This document shows positions 21,698 through 33,400 of a stretch of DNA of 64,000 nucleotides, in pieces; position 1 is the stretch's first letter; each line of letters begins with the position of its first letter. The stretch is from Verticillium longisporum (lineage: Eukaryota; Ascomycota; Sordariomycetes; Glomerellales; Plectosphaerellaceae), in NCBI GenBank assembly GCA_019188255.1, contig JAETXT010000007.1, forward strand, positions 5,332,001-5,396,000, read 5' to 3'. A program made the translations under genes and the position numbers. The notes beneath the pieces were generated by a model. That model searched no databases. It was not told the origin of the DNA and saw nothing but the letters and a program-made list of their open reading frames with translations.

Positions 21698-23640
21698 ATG
21701 TCCACCAACAGCATCGGCAACAGCGCCAGCAACTTGGCCGCTATGATCCAAGAACTTCGTTCGGAGAATGAACAGCTCCGGGCCTCGATGCAACAGCTCC
21801 AGGGAGGATCGAACATGAAAGCCCTCCCCCTCAACCATTCGACGGAAACCCTAGGGCACTTCAATCTTTCATCACCCAGGTACGCCAGTACCACAAAGCC
21901 AACGAGAACCAGCTCAAGTACTGGGGCGAGAAAGTCGCCAACGCCTCCTCTTATCTCAAAGGGGATGCCTTGCATTGGTTCGAACCCTTCGTTCGAGACT
22001 ACTCTACCCACACCAAGAAAGAAGATATGAAGAAAGCTACCCAGGACGTCTATGCCGGCATGAACGCTTTCGAGGAAGCTATCAAGGGAGCATTTGGAGA
22101 CATAGACGAGGAACGACAAAACGAACGAAAGATCCTTCAGCTCAAACAGACGGGACCAGCCACTAAGTACGCCACGGAGTTTCGACTCTTAGCCACTCGA
22201 CTAGACTGGACTGAGTCCGCCCTCATGGCCCGTTTCTACGAAGGACTCAAAGACGTCGTCAAGGACGACCTCATCCGGGAAGATAGACCCGAGACTCTCA
22301 CCGAGTACATCGCCATGGCCGTCAAGATCGACGATCGCCAGTACGAACGCAGGATGGAGAAAGGACGAAAGCCCGCCACAGGACCATGGAACCCTCGCGT
22401 CCCCCACCATCGATCCAATCAGGGACGCAAGTATCAGCACGACAAGCCCCGCATCAGCACGGCTTGGGGGCAGACCACCCATGCAGGCCCCATGGAACTT
22501 GACAACACCCGCCACGGCAAACCCAAGGACCTCAAGGACACCAAGTGCTACAACTGCGGAAAGAATGGGCACATGGCCCGAGAATGCCGCCAGCCTAAGA
22601 AACCTTGGAAGCCAGTCAACGAGCGACAGCTCAACCACACCCAGCACCAGGACCATGCCAGCACCAACTGGACCTTCTGTTATCAGGACAGCTGTCTCAC
22701 ACACAAGGACAGCAAGGAGCAGAATGGATGGTTCCCTAGGGCGCCCACGGGGCAACGAACCCTAGCCATGATGACAACCACGAAGAAAGACAAACGTATC
22801 CAGAAATGGGCTCGGCAGGTAACACCCGAGACCCAGGAAATCGACACAGATGAAGAAAGAGCCTACGAACACGCTCACCCAGAACCACAATCGGCTCCCC
22901 ATGTGGGACTGATGAACGACACGGAATGGGATGAATACACTCGCGCCGACGAAGAAGAATCTCCGCTCGGACAGATCCAGCTTCACATGCCTGTACAAGC
23001 ATATGAGGTTAGCAGCGCCAGCGAGGATTACGACCCCTTGGTACCCTGGAACGAACTCATCTACTACGGGACCAAGCCATGGAAGGCCAGCGCCCGAAAG
23101 CGAGAAAGCACCAAAGAAAACGTACGACTCATGGTAGGAGACCACCCAGCACTCCACCACGCCCACAAACAACACTACCAGTTGTTCTGGCCCGAATGCG
23201 TCTACGACGACTGTGAATACCACTTCAAGGAGAAGGCCGCACACCGGTTTCTCCCGCGCAACCACTGGATCGAGCCACGAGTAACGGTGGAATTCGAACA
23301 GGAGAGTCGCAAATGGATCCTGCACATGGACGAATACAGTCAGGGCCGGCTCACGTTCCGACCAGACCCTGCTTATCACGACAAATGCTACCAAGACAAC
23401 GCCAGATGGGAAAATTGCGATAACGACGCATGCATGAAGCACTACATCGCTAAAGCCAAAGACTGGAGACTCCATCGTATGAAGGACGTCAGGAAGCCAC
23501 TCTTCCGCGTTCACTACAAAGGCGACGATAGGGACGAAAACTCAGACGGACCATCCATGACATGGCCGCCTACTACGCCACCCCCTTCGGGAAAAGGCAA
23601 GCGTCGGTCGAACAGGGACAACGACCGACGAAGGAAGTAA
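21698..23640 (+). pseudogene. Gag of gypsy copy 1, one-base deletion near the 5' end
   Basis: 1943 nt against 1944 in copy 2. The first 46 codons (MSTNSIGNSASNLAAMIQEL...) match copy 2. The frame is then lost at a run of five C (21826-21830), where the CTC-CCC-CCT codons of an intact frame would need six. From about 21830 the correct frame continues to the TAA at 23638-23640. It holds the capsid-like region (LHWFEPFVRDYSTHTKKED), the CX2CX4HX4C knuckle (CYNCGKNGHMAREC) and three downstream CX4CX2H modules. The break could be a sequencing error in a C run. Confidence 0.88.
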
Positions 23641-26600
23641 GAGCAATCTGCTCAGCCGAACGAACCCACGGCACGAACCACCTCTACGTAAGAATAAACG
23701 TAGGAGGACGGTGGGCAAGCGCGCTACTAGACAGCGGCGCCCAGGGCAACTACATGAGCCCCGAATACATCAACAAGAATAAGATCACGTGGAGGTATAA
23801 GGAGGAACCCTATCAACTCAGCACGGTGGAAGGACAAGCGGTCTCATACGGAGGAGGGATCGTGAACACGGAGACTGCGCCCCTCCAGGTGTTCATCTCT
23901 CGCCGTCAAGGTCACATAACCTTCGACATCACCAACATGGGAGGAAAACAAATCATCCTAGGCATCCCATGGCTCAGACAATGGAACCCTCAGATTGACT
24001 GGACAGCTGGCCGCGTCCAGTGGAGTACGTCAGCCCCTGAGGAAAGACCCACGAGCGGTCTCTCAAGCGACCTCCAACTAGCCCTCACGAATAGGGACAA
24101 CTCAGAGGAGACAACCCCGGAGGAGCTCACAACAGAACAGCAAGAAAGACTGCAGAACGTACCCAAGGAATACTGGAAGTACGAAAAGATCTTCAGAGAA
24201 GAAGTCGACACGGTGCTACCTAAGCACACACATTACGACCACGAGATCCCAATCAAGGAAGGAGAGAGCCCCCGGTTCAACAAGATCTACGGATTGAACC
24301 CTCGACAAATGGACACTCTCGACGAATACCTCAAGGAGAACCTCAGAAAAGGATACATCCGACCATCGACATCCCCAGCGGGATATCCGATTCTTTTTGT
24401 GCCAAAGAAGAATGGCAAAGAAAGACTATGCGTCGACTACAGACAGTTGAACGACATTACCATCAAGAACTGCTACCCATTGCCTCTGATATCAGAACTC
24501 AGGGACGCATTAGCAGGAGCCAATTGGTTCACAGCGCTTGATCTCAAAGGAGCGTATAACCTCATCCGCATCAAGGATGGAGAAGAATGGAAAACAGCAT
24601 TCCGAACACGACGAGGACACTATGAGTACTTGGTCATGCCATTCGGATTGACCAACGCCCCCGCAACCTTCCAAAACATGATCAACGATGTACTGCGAGA
24701 ATTCCTGGACGTCTTCGTGGTAGTATACCTCGATGACATTCTGATCTTCTCGAAGACAATGGAAGAACACAAGGGACACGTCCACCAGGTCCTCACACGG
24801 CTACACCAGCACGAGCTGTTAGTGGAACCTGAAAAGGCCAAGTTCCACTCACAGGAAGTAGATTTCCTCGGGTATACGATCACCCCAGGAGAAATCAGGA
24901 TGGAAAAATCCAAAGTAGCAGCCATCAGGGAATGGCCTACACCAAAGAACGTCAAGGATGTCAGAGCATTCCTCGGTTTCGTCAACTTCTACCGACGATT
25001 CCTAAAAGGATACAGCAAGACTGCCAACCCTTTGACGAGCCTCACGGTCAAGGAAATAGAGTTCGCGTGGAACGAACCCCAAGAAAAAGCATTTCGCCAG
25101 ATTATCGATGCCGTCCTCAGCGAGCCAGTCCTCCGAATGATAGACCCCGAAAAACCCATGGAAGTCGAGACAGATGCCTCCGACTTCGCCATTGGAGGAC
25201 AGTTAGGACAGAGGGACGACCAAGGACGCTTACACCCGGTAGCTTTCTTCTCGAAGAAACTACACGGACCAGAGCTCAATTACCAAATTCACGACAAAGA
25301 ACTCATGGCAATCATCGAAGCATTCAAAGAATGGAGAACGTACCTCTCCGGAGCACGACACGAAGTCAAGGTCTACACTGACCACAAGAATCTCGCACAC
25401 TTCACAACGAACAAAGACCTCAACAAACGCCAGATTAGATGGGCAGAATTCCTCTCGGAATTCAACTTCACCATCATCTACCGCAAAGGATCTGAGAATG
25501 GCAGGGCAGACATTCTGAGCAGACGCTCAGATCATGAGCAGAACACGCCCCCAACATTAACGCCATCCTGGCGAAAGACAAAGAAGGGAATCTCATTCCC
25601 TATCACCGTACGCTGGCGGTCACCACTCGCGTGACACCCGCCAGACCACCTACGGAAGCATTGGAACTGATTCGACAAGTCCACGAAGCCAAAGCCCACG
25701 GACACCAAGGAGTAGCGAAGACATTCGCCCGACTCAGGAAACATCACGACTTCAAGGGAACCAGACAGGACGTCACAACAGTCATTCGCAACTGCGACCT
25801 CTGCAAAAAGAGCAAAGCAGAAAGGCACAGGCCTTATGGAGAACTCAAGGCTTTGCCAGTACCAGCAGCAGCCTGGGAATCAGTCTCATTGGACTTCATC
25901 ACCAGCCTGCCCCCGTCAAAGGAACCCTTAACTGGGACCTCTTACGACAACATCTTAGTAGTCGTCGACCGACTCACGAAGTACTCGTACTTCCTCCCGT
26001 ACAAAGCCACAGGCACGGCAGAAGACCTCGCCTATGTATTCCTCCGAAACATTGTGGGACAGCACGGACTACCAAAAGAATTAGTATCGGATAGAGACAA
26101 ACTCTTCACCAGCAACTTCTGGAAATCGCTCATAGCTCAGCTTGGAGCCAAACACAAGCTATCCACGGCTTTCCACCCGCAGACAGATGGACAGACGGAA
26201 AGAACGAACCAGACTTTGGAGCAATACCTCCGGTGTTATATCAACTACCAACAGGATGACTGGGTCACACTACTACCCATCGCACAGTTCGCATACAACA
26301 GCTCACCAAGCGAATCAACGAAGGAGTCACCCTTCTATGCCAACTACGGATATAACCCAACAGCCTACGCGGAGCGCCGCGAAGCACCAGACACGCCAAA
26401 AGCAACCAACATTGCGGCCAACATCCGCAAAATTCAGGACCATATCAAGCTCGACCTCGAGCTCGTACGAACCAGAATGACCACGTACGCCAACAAAACA
26501 AGGATGAAGGGACCATCCTTACAGGAGGGAGGTAGCGTCTACCTTATCCGCCGAAACATCAAAACCAAACGACCAAACGACAAATTGGACTTCAAGAAAC

Positions 26601-26977
26601 TAGGACCTTTTAAAATTCTCAAGAAACTCTCGGATACCAACTACCACCTCTCATTGCCAGAGAACATGAAGATTCACCCCATTTTCCACATAGCACTTTT
26701 GGAACCAGCACCACCGAACGCACCACTCGCAACCAGCGTGGAAGTAGAAGACACAAACGAATACGAAGTCGAAAGAATCATCGACTACAGAAAAACGAAC
26801 AAACAAGACGAGTACCTCATCAAATGGAAAAACTATGGGCATGAAGAAAACACATGGGAACCAGTCAAGAACCTGAACTGCCCGCAGTTGCTTCAAGAGT
26901 ACCGTCATCCGGCACGGGACCAAGATCCGAAAACTCCTCTCCGAAGCCCAACGAGGACCAGTCCACGACGCCGCTAG
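23562..26977 (+). pseudogene. Pol of gypsy copy 1, one-base deletion between RNase H and integrase
   Basis: 3416 nt against 3417 in copy 2. The first part (to 25634) has protease (LLDSGAQ), RT (YLDD in VVYLDDILIFS) and RNase H (METDASDFAIGG, ELMAIIEAF). Near 25553-25554 the sequence CCCCCAAC replaces CCCCCAAAC of copy 2, and the frame shifts. Integrase (HHCC zinc finger, D-D-E), GPF module and chromodomain (YLIKWKNYGHEENTWEP) continue to 26977. Expression would be by -1 frameshift from gag. Confidence 0.9.
23589..23630 (+). promoter_or_regulatory. -1 programmed ribosomal frameshift signal, gag-pol, copy 1
   Basis: Heptamer G-GGA-AAA at 23589-23595 is in the gag phase X-XXY-YYZ. Spacer 23596-23601 (GGCAAG). 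Perfect 9-bp stem CGTCGGTCG (23602-23610) / CGACCGACG (23622-23630) with an 11-nt loop. Slipping back one base reads GGG-AAA-AGG-CAA, the start of the open Pol frame (GKRQ), and the gag stop lies just downstream at 23638. Confidence 0.82.
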
Positions 26978-27513
26978 CACCCCACTCCTGAAGGTCCTGC
27001 ACCACGTTGGCCTCCTGAGCCTCGAGACTCAGGTTATCCCCACACAGAGGGAGGACGCCGTCCTCCTCATCCAACTGACGAATCCCTCGAGCAAACAACT
27101 CTTCACCACGAATCTTCGCCGCTTTCCGCATCTTGCGAAGACGGGACAAGCGACCCAAGGCCGTCGCCAATTTCGTTTGAAGCACTTCCAACTCCATTTC
27201 AGCATCCTCAATCTCCGCTTCTCGTTTCTTCTGCTCGGCAAGAGCTTTTTCCACTACACAATCATTAGGCCAGGCATAAAACCACACCAGGGACCAACTC
27301 ACGCGCAGAAACCACGCTCACACCATCACAAGAGCGACCGCGGCGGACGCACTCCCCACAGCGAGAAGAACCCGGAGCAGTCTTACAGACGAGGTGTCGC
27401 TTGAAACACCCAGTACAGGGCATTTTGATTTCGCCCTCGGAATCGATCAAAGCAGCGAGCGCTTTCCTCTGGTCGGTTTTGACGGATGAGCGTTTTATGA
27501 CACGACCTGACAT
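26865..27513 (-). CDS. antisense accessory gene of gypsy copy 1: Zn2Cys6-like cluster plus coiled coil, spliced
   Basis: Exons 27513-27303 (211 nt) and 27253-26865 (389 nt) on the strand opposite gag-pol, 199 aa. The 49-nt intron has GTGAGT donor, CCTAATGA branch site and GTGTAG acceptor; without splicing the frame stops. Residues 33-62 hold C-X2-C-X6-C-X8-C-X2-C-X6-C (PCTGCFKRHLVC ... RCGECVRRGRSC), the spacing of a fungal Zn(II)2Cys6 DNA-binding cluster. A strongly charged Leu-rich coiled coil (about 71-135) and an acidic tail follow. The 3' end overlaps the end of pol by 113 nt, tail to tail. The ATG lies 100 nt from the 3' LTR, so an antisense LTR promoter is plausible. The role is unknown; a regulator of the element is an inference. 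Confidence 0.72.
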
Positions 27514-27598
27514 TTTGTCATGGTTAGTAAGGATGACAAGAGAAGGACCACCGTGGGTGGCTAAGACCTACTACTTATGGCCGCTGGGACATCGGCCT

Positions 27599-27608
27599 GG
27601 AGGAGGAG
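27599..27608 (+). promoter_or_regulatory. polypurine tract of gypsy copy 1
   Basis: GGAGGAGGAG ends 5 nt before the 3' LTR (TATCA between). It is the only purine run at the expected plus-strand priming position and is conserved in copy 2 (reverse complement near 44336-44345). Confidence 0.7.
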
Positions 27609-27613
27609 TATCA

Positions 27614-28089
27614 TGTAACAACCAAGGAAGCAGGGTGGCCGCGAGTTGACGACCCCGCGATCGGGAGACACGATAAGATAAGAAGCGGACCCACCAGGCA
27701 GAGCACGTGATGGCTCACCCAGACATAATAGTGAGCCGATTCGCTCACTAGGGACATAACAGTGAGCCAGGGGCTGGCTCACAAGATAACATACCGTGAT
27801 CCTAACATCATGGATCACCAACGACTAACAAGTGAGCCATCCAACATGAGCTCACCACCCAAACAACAAGGACAGGATGAACGGGTATATAAGGACGGGC
27901 ATTCTGTACTTGTAGATACATTCTTTCTCACGACAGTGATCAATCTAAGTCTTACCTTGTATTCATTGTAACGAGTGCGCAACGCCTTACGACACCACAT
28001 CGTCTCAGAGTCACAACCTAAGCTTCTGCTAACAGCAACCCTAACCCTCTGACAGCGTTCCCCTCTTCGGAAGCTGCCAGGTCGTAACA
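27614..28089 (+). repeat. 3' LTR of gypsy copy 1
   Basis: 476 bp, the same as the 5' LTR in every stretch compared. It is followed by the target duplicate CTTAA. Confidence 0.93.
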
Positions 28090-28094
28090 CTTAA

Positions 28095-28610
28095 ATATAA
28101 AGTATATTATTAAAATTTAATAGTATAATTAATAGTAGAACCTTTCTAATAAAGGTTCTAGAAGTATTATTCTATAGTTCTCTCTTTATTAAAGTCTTTA
28201 AAGGTTTCCTAGAAGCGTTTCTGGAATTAAGCGAAGCTAGTAAAGACTTCCTTTATAATCTTATTTTAAATCTTAATTAGCTTTATAAGATAATCCTTCT
28301 AAATTAATTTAAATTAAAATAAAGTATTATTCTATAGGAAGGTAGTAATATTAAAGACTTTATCTATTTTAATATAGAGGTCCCTTTTATAGAAGAGCTA
28401 GAAGGCTCGAAAGTATATTAGGAATCCTAGGAGGTTGCTCTTCTTTTTATTAAATAGTATTAGCTCTAAGTAATAGAGCTAAGGTCCTATAATTCCTTTA
28501 TTCTCTATTTATTCTTAAAGGAGCTAGTTCTCTTTCTATAATTATATAATTATCCTAATGATTATATTAAAAATAAGGGTAAAGTCCTTAGATATAATAT
28601 TTATAATTAT
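28095..28610. other. AT-rich DNA between gypsy copy 1 and copia relic 2
   Basis: This continues the sequence to the left of the gypsy insertion (21043-21158). It has no frame longer than a few dozen codons and no clear relation to the other relics. It is probably the remnant of another RIP-degraded element. Confidence 0.4.
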
Positions 28611-28899
28611 TATTAAGAGGGCTTTACTACTTATATAAACCCTAATTCATTACTTTAGCTATACCTCAGAGCTCTAAATAGGTAGGGTTAGTAATATAAG
28701 ACTTATAATTATTATTAATACTATCTCTCTAAATTACTACTATCTACGTAAATTAGATATACCTATCTAATTTACCGATTACATAACCTATAAATTACGT
28801 ACTCCTAAGAGCTATAAATCCTAGCCCCGGTAATTACTATATTAGTGAATCCCGTATAGTAATTACCGCCCTAAGCGATTCCCTAATATTAGTTTAATA
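28611..28899 (+). repeat. RIP-degraded copia LTR B (3' LTR of relic 2)
   Basis: 289 bp from TATTAAGAGGGC to ATTAGTTTAATA, aligned over the full length with the lightly mutated LTR at 53821-54109. Confidence 0.78.
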
Positions 28900-29674
28900 C
28901 TAGCTCTCTTTTCTTTATAGATAGGATTACTATAGAACTAATATTAGAAGCTATTACCTAGGTTAATAGCTACTCTAATATGCTTATAATTCTCTAGTCT
29001 CTAGTATATTAGATCCTTAATCTATAATATAATAAATAAATAAATAAATAAATAATAATAGAAGAATAATAGATAGAATAAATAAAATATAGCTTAATAT
29101 TACTATTCCTATAAGTACTAGATCCCTTAATCCCTAGCTCTATAGATTAGCTAAACTAGCTATTTAATAGCTCTTTAAGGAAATAAATTAAAATTATAAT
29201 TAAATAATAGGAATAGGCATTTAAACCCTTTAATAAAGGAAACAAATAGTAATTAAATAGTATAATAGCTAATTAATTAGTACTCTTATAATAGCTATAG
29301 ATAAGCTCCTAAAGTCTCTAAATCGCTAATATACTAATAGAGGGTAGAAGAATAATTATTATTATTCCTTTATTAGCTTTTTAATAGGAATAATAGAATT
29401 AAACCGCCTTTAATAGGAATAATAGAATTAAGCTACTTAAATAAGATTCATAGATCCTATTAAGCTAGTTTAATAAATACTATATTCTATAGATCTATAT
29501 ATTTAATTAATAAGTTATAATAATTCTATTCCTTTTACCTTTCCTCTTCCCTATAACGATTCTTTATTTTAAGATTAGCTAACCTAATCTACTATTTTAG
29601 AGCTCTAATAATTAATACCTCCCCCTTTTTACTACTCTCTCTCTCTCTCTTTCTCTCTCTTCTTAGCCTCAATA

Positions 29675-30480
29675 ATGCCTCCTAAACGTAAAGCCCTTAT
29701 ACCTATTACCCCTCCTACTAAGAGAGTAGCTAAGTATAAGAATATAATTAATACTAATTATAGGAGCTATTAATCCTAGTATATAATATATATATATAAT
29801 AATATTTATAAAATCCTCTATTTAAGGTATTTAAAGTCTTATTTTATTAATAAGTAAATTAAAATTGATATTAATAGTATATATTATAATCTAGAGCTTA
29901 AAGGTTCCTATTACTATAAATATACTTCTAAATATTCTTATAAATTAATATAAGCTTCTACGATCTCTATTTCTAATATCTATAGCTTTAATAATTATTA
30001 TCTATAATCTAATTAAGGTATTTAAGCTTATTATAAAGTTTTTAGCTACTTGGAATAAGAATAATAAATTAATAAATTCTTTTTTTTATTATTTTATTAA
30101 TTATCTAATTATATAATCTATTAATAGGGGATATAAGATATAGAGAAATAATAAACTATTATTAAAAGTATATTATCGATTATTAAAGAGGAGGAGTTAA
30201 AAGGGGGTAATAACTTTAATAAAGACTTTAATAGTCTTAATAATATTAACTATAAAGTAGCTAAGCGGACTATAGCTCTATAGCTCTTTAATTACTTCTA
30301 ATAGGATTCGCTAGAGTAATTAAACTCGGATTCTTCGGATTCCGAGGCCTAGTCTACTTTATAGATCGGTTACTTTACTATTTTACTAATCGTAGAATTA
30401 TCGTTTTTACTTCTAAGGTACTCGTTTTTAGGCTTTATTATATTTTACTAATATTAATTACCTTTAACCCTTAATTATTC
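29675..30480 (+). pseudogene. degraded antisense ORF between pol and the 3' LTR of copia relic 2
   Basis: A CT-rich tract (29630-29660) leads to ATG at 29675. The translation starts MPPKRKALIPITPPTKRVAK and stops after about 32 codons. Further downstream blocks such as SIIKEEELKGGNNF and an acidic SDSSDSEAQS remain readable in the same sense. Relics 1 and 3 keep the same start in the same place, opposite to pol. The protein family is unrecognised. RIP prevents reading the middle. Confidence 0.5.
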
Positions 30481-33400
30481 TTTTCTTAATATTTAATTTA
30501 TCCTTTAATTTTAATAATAGCTTTATTAGAGCTTATTAATACTTCTAATATTTAATTTAATACTCCTTTAATTATTAAGTCTATTAGATTATTACTTTTA
30601 ATAATCTAATAGATTTTATTAATTTTATATTCTTTATAGCTTTATTATAATATTATAAGATCTATTATTAAGTATTTCTCTATTATTATATTTAATTAAA
30701 TAAAGTATTAATAGAGTAAATAGCTATTAATATAAATAGTTATCTATAGGAATAGTAATTCTAAGTATTTATAGATCTCTTAGAATATCTATTTAAGGAT
30801 ATAAGCTATATCGAAGCTATTAATTATATTATAGATTTCGCTAATTAGAACTAAATATATAATCTATTTATATTTAATAGATTATTAATAGAGGATATTA
30901 CTATATATTATAAAGGTATTCTCTTAATTATTAGAACGTTTATTATTTAAGAGGATACTAAATCTAATCTATAAATTAAGGTCCTTATTATTAATAAAGA
31001 AGCTATTAATAAATATATAAAATTAGGATATTAAAAGATCTAAGTATATATAATTTAGGCTATAGCCTATATTAATAATCTATTATTATATATATTTATT
31101 AAGCTATTTAAAGTTATCCTCTTATAGGTTCTTAGCTTAGGCTATAATAGAGAAATCGAAGGCTACTTCTAATTAATAGATTAAAGTAATATAGGTACTA
31201 CGAGCTCTCTAAGCGATATATTCCTACTCTAAGCTTACTATCCCGAGGGTTATTAGCTCTAAGCGATTATTTTAGCTTTTCTATTAAATTATAAAGTCTT
31301 TAATTCTAATTTTAATAATATAATTATTAAAGATATTATTAGATCCTATATTAAAGATAGAAATAAGCTTTACTTAGAAGCTAGGGCTTTCGAGCTCTAT
31401 TTATTCCTTTTATGTAAATATAGGCTTTCTAAGGTTAAGGGTATTATTAATCTATATTCCGATTAGTCTAAAGCTCTCTCTAGCTCTAATTAGAATTAAA
31501 TATAGATTATAGCCTATTAGAATAATATTTAAGCGCTCTCTATAATAGCATTAATAGGTTATAAACTAATAGAGACCTAATTCTATAATATTATAGAGTA
31601 GCTTTATAATATAGAAGACGATTCTATTAGGGTATCTATATTATAGTTCCTTAGGAATATATAAGAGAATATTATATAATAGATCTATAATACTCTAAGT
31701 ATAGGCTTAATTAATATTATAGAGCATTAATTAATAGCTATATTACTATAGTATTAGAGTAATCGCTAGGATTAGTTATTAGCTATAATATATAATTATA
31801 GGCGATTATATTAATAGGGTTATCTTCTCTTAATTATTATATCCTTAAACTATTAATCTTAATTTCTTATATAGGGCTTAAGGGAGGCCTTTTACTTCTC
31901 TTATAAACTAATATCTAAAGATCTTAATATTAAGAAATGCGGATCTCCTAATTAATACGATTGTTTTAATTATTAGGAGTAAATCGATTTCCTCTTAATT
32001 CGACTATTTAAATAGCTTTCTAGGGGTCGTTATTCTATTTTTATTATATAATTTAATAGCTAGGTTATAATTCTATTATTCCCTTTTAATAATAAATTAA
32101 TATTCGCTTTATAAAGTCTTAATTATATTATTCTTATAATCTATAAAAGCCGTTTATAGTAGACTTATAGTATTTATTAACTTCCTAGATCTCCTATATT
32201 ATTATAATAGAATTAGCTCTAAGTATTTAAATAATTCTAGGGTCTTTAGAGTTCGAATTATTATTATCTCCTTAATCTCTTAATCTAGTAATCTATTATA
32301 TAGCTTAATATATATTCCTCTAAACTCTATTAAGCTATTAACTATATTAATTATAATTACTATATTAGAAATTAATATAACCTTATAAATACTTATCTAT
32401 TTCTCCTACTCTTAGAATATAAGAATATTACTTCTTAGCTCTAATAATCTTAATAATAATTATTTAATATCTAGTCTATTATAGATATTAAGAGTACTAT
32501 AATTCTTCCGCTTAGTAACTATTTACTAAAGCTCCGCTATCGCCCTATTAATTATTTTAATATACTATATCTAGTTTATAATAAACGCTATATTAATAAT
32601 AATTCTAAGTATTACTCTAAATATAAGTAATATAAATACTAATCTATTAGGTCTAATAATATCGTTTATTACCTTTACTATTCTTTAAAGTAGCGATTCT
32701 AGGCTTATATTATAAGACTCTATTTTTAAGATCTCGTATATTCTATAAATCGGCTTATAATAGCTCTTAACCTTATTAATTAATTAATAAGCTTCTATAA
32801 AGATCTAATAGTAGGTTATACTTAAGAGGTATACTTCTATTCTAACTTCTATAAAAGTAAAGTTTATTCTAATATTAATAATTACGATATCTAGAGGCCC
32901 TAAATAGATATCTAATTAATACTTCTTAAGGGCTTCCTATATTATATAAGCTATAAAATTAAGAATAAAAATTATAAATTAGAATCCTATATTTATATCG
33001 ATTATATAAAGAATAGGCTTTCTATTTAAATATATAATATCGATTAAAATCTTATAATTAAAGTTAATATTTAACTTTAAAGTAAACTTAAAACGTTATA
33101 AAGATTTCCCTTTAATCTAATAATAATAATAGAAATAGTTTATTAATTCTAGAATATCCTAATTTATATTATAGTCTATTCTCTAGAGTAAATTCTATAG
33201 CTTTTCTATAGATAAATAACCGAATTACTTATAAATAAATTAAAGCTCTACTTCTATCAGAAATATTACTCTATCGCTCTCTATCTCTATTATATATATA
33301 ATCCTAGAATTAATATATATCTTTATATCTAGGAAGAACTATAAATAGCCCTATTTATAGAAGATAGGTATATATTCCTAGATCTCCTTAATATACTTTA

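Larger units (their letters stand above)
21159..28089 (+). mobile_element. Ty3/gypsy chromovirus-type retrotransposon, copy 1 (6931 bp)
   Basis: Two 476-bp LTRs (21159-21634 and 27614-28089) start TGTAACAACC and end GTCGTAACA. A 5-bp target duplication CTTAA flanks the element (21154-21158 and 28090-28094). Order: LTR, gag, pol (protease, RT, RNase H, integrase, chromodomain), antisense accessory gene, polypurine tract, LTR. The two LTRs read as identical, so insertion is recent. No RIP is visible although the surrounding DNA is RIP-degraded. Gag and pol each carry one single-base deletion relative to copy 2. Confidence 0.95.
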
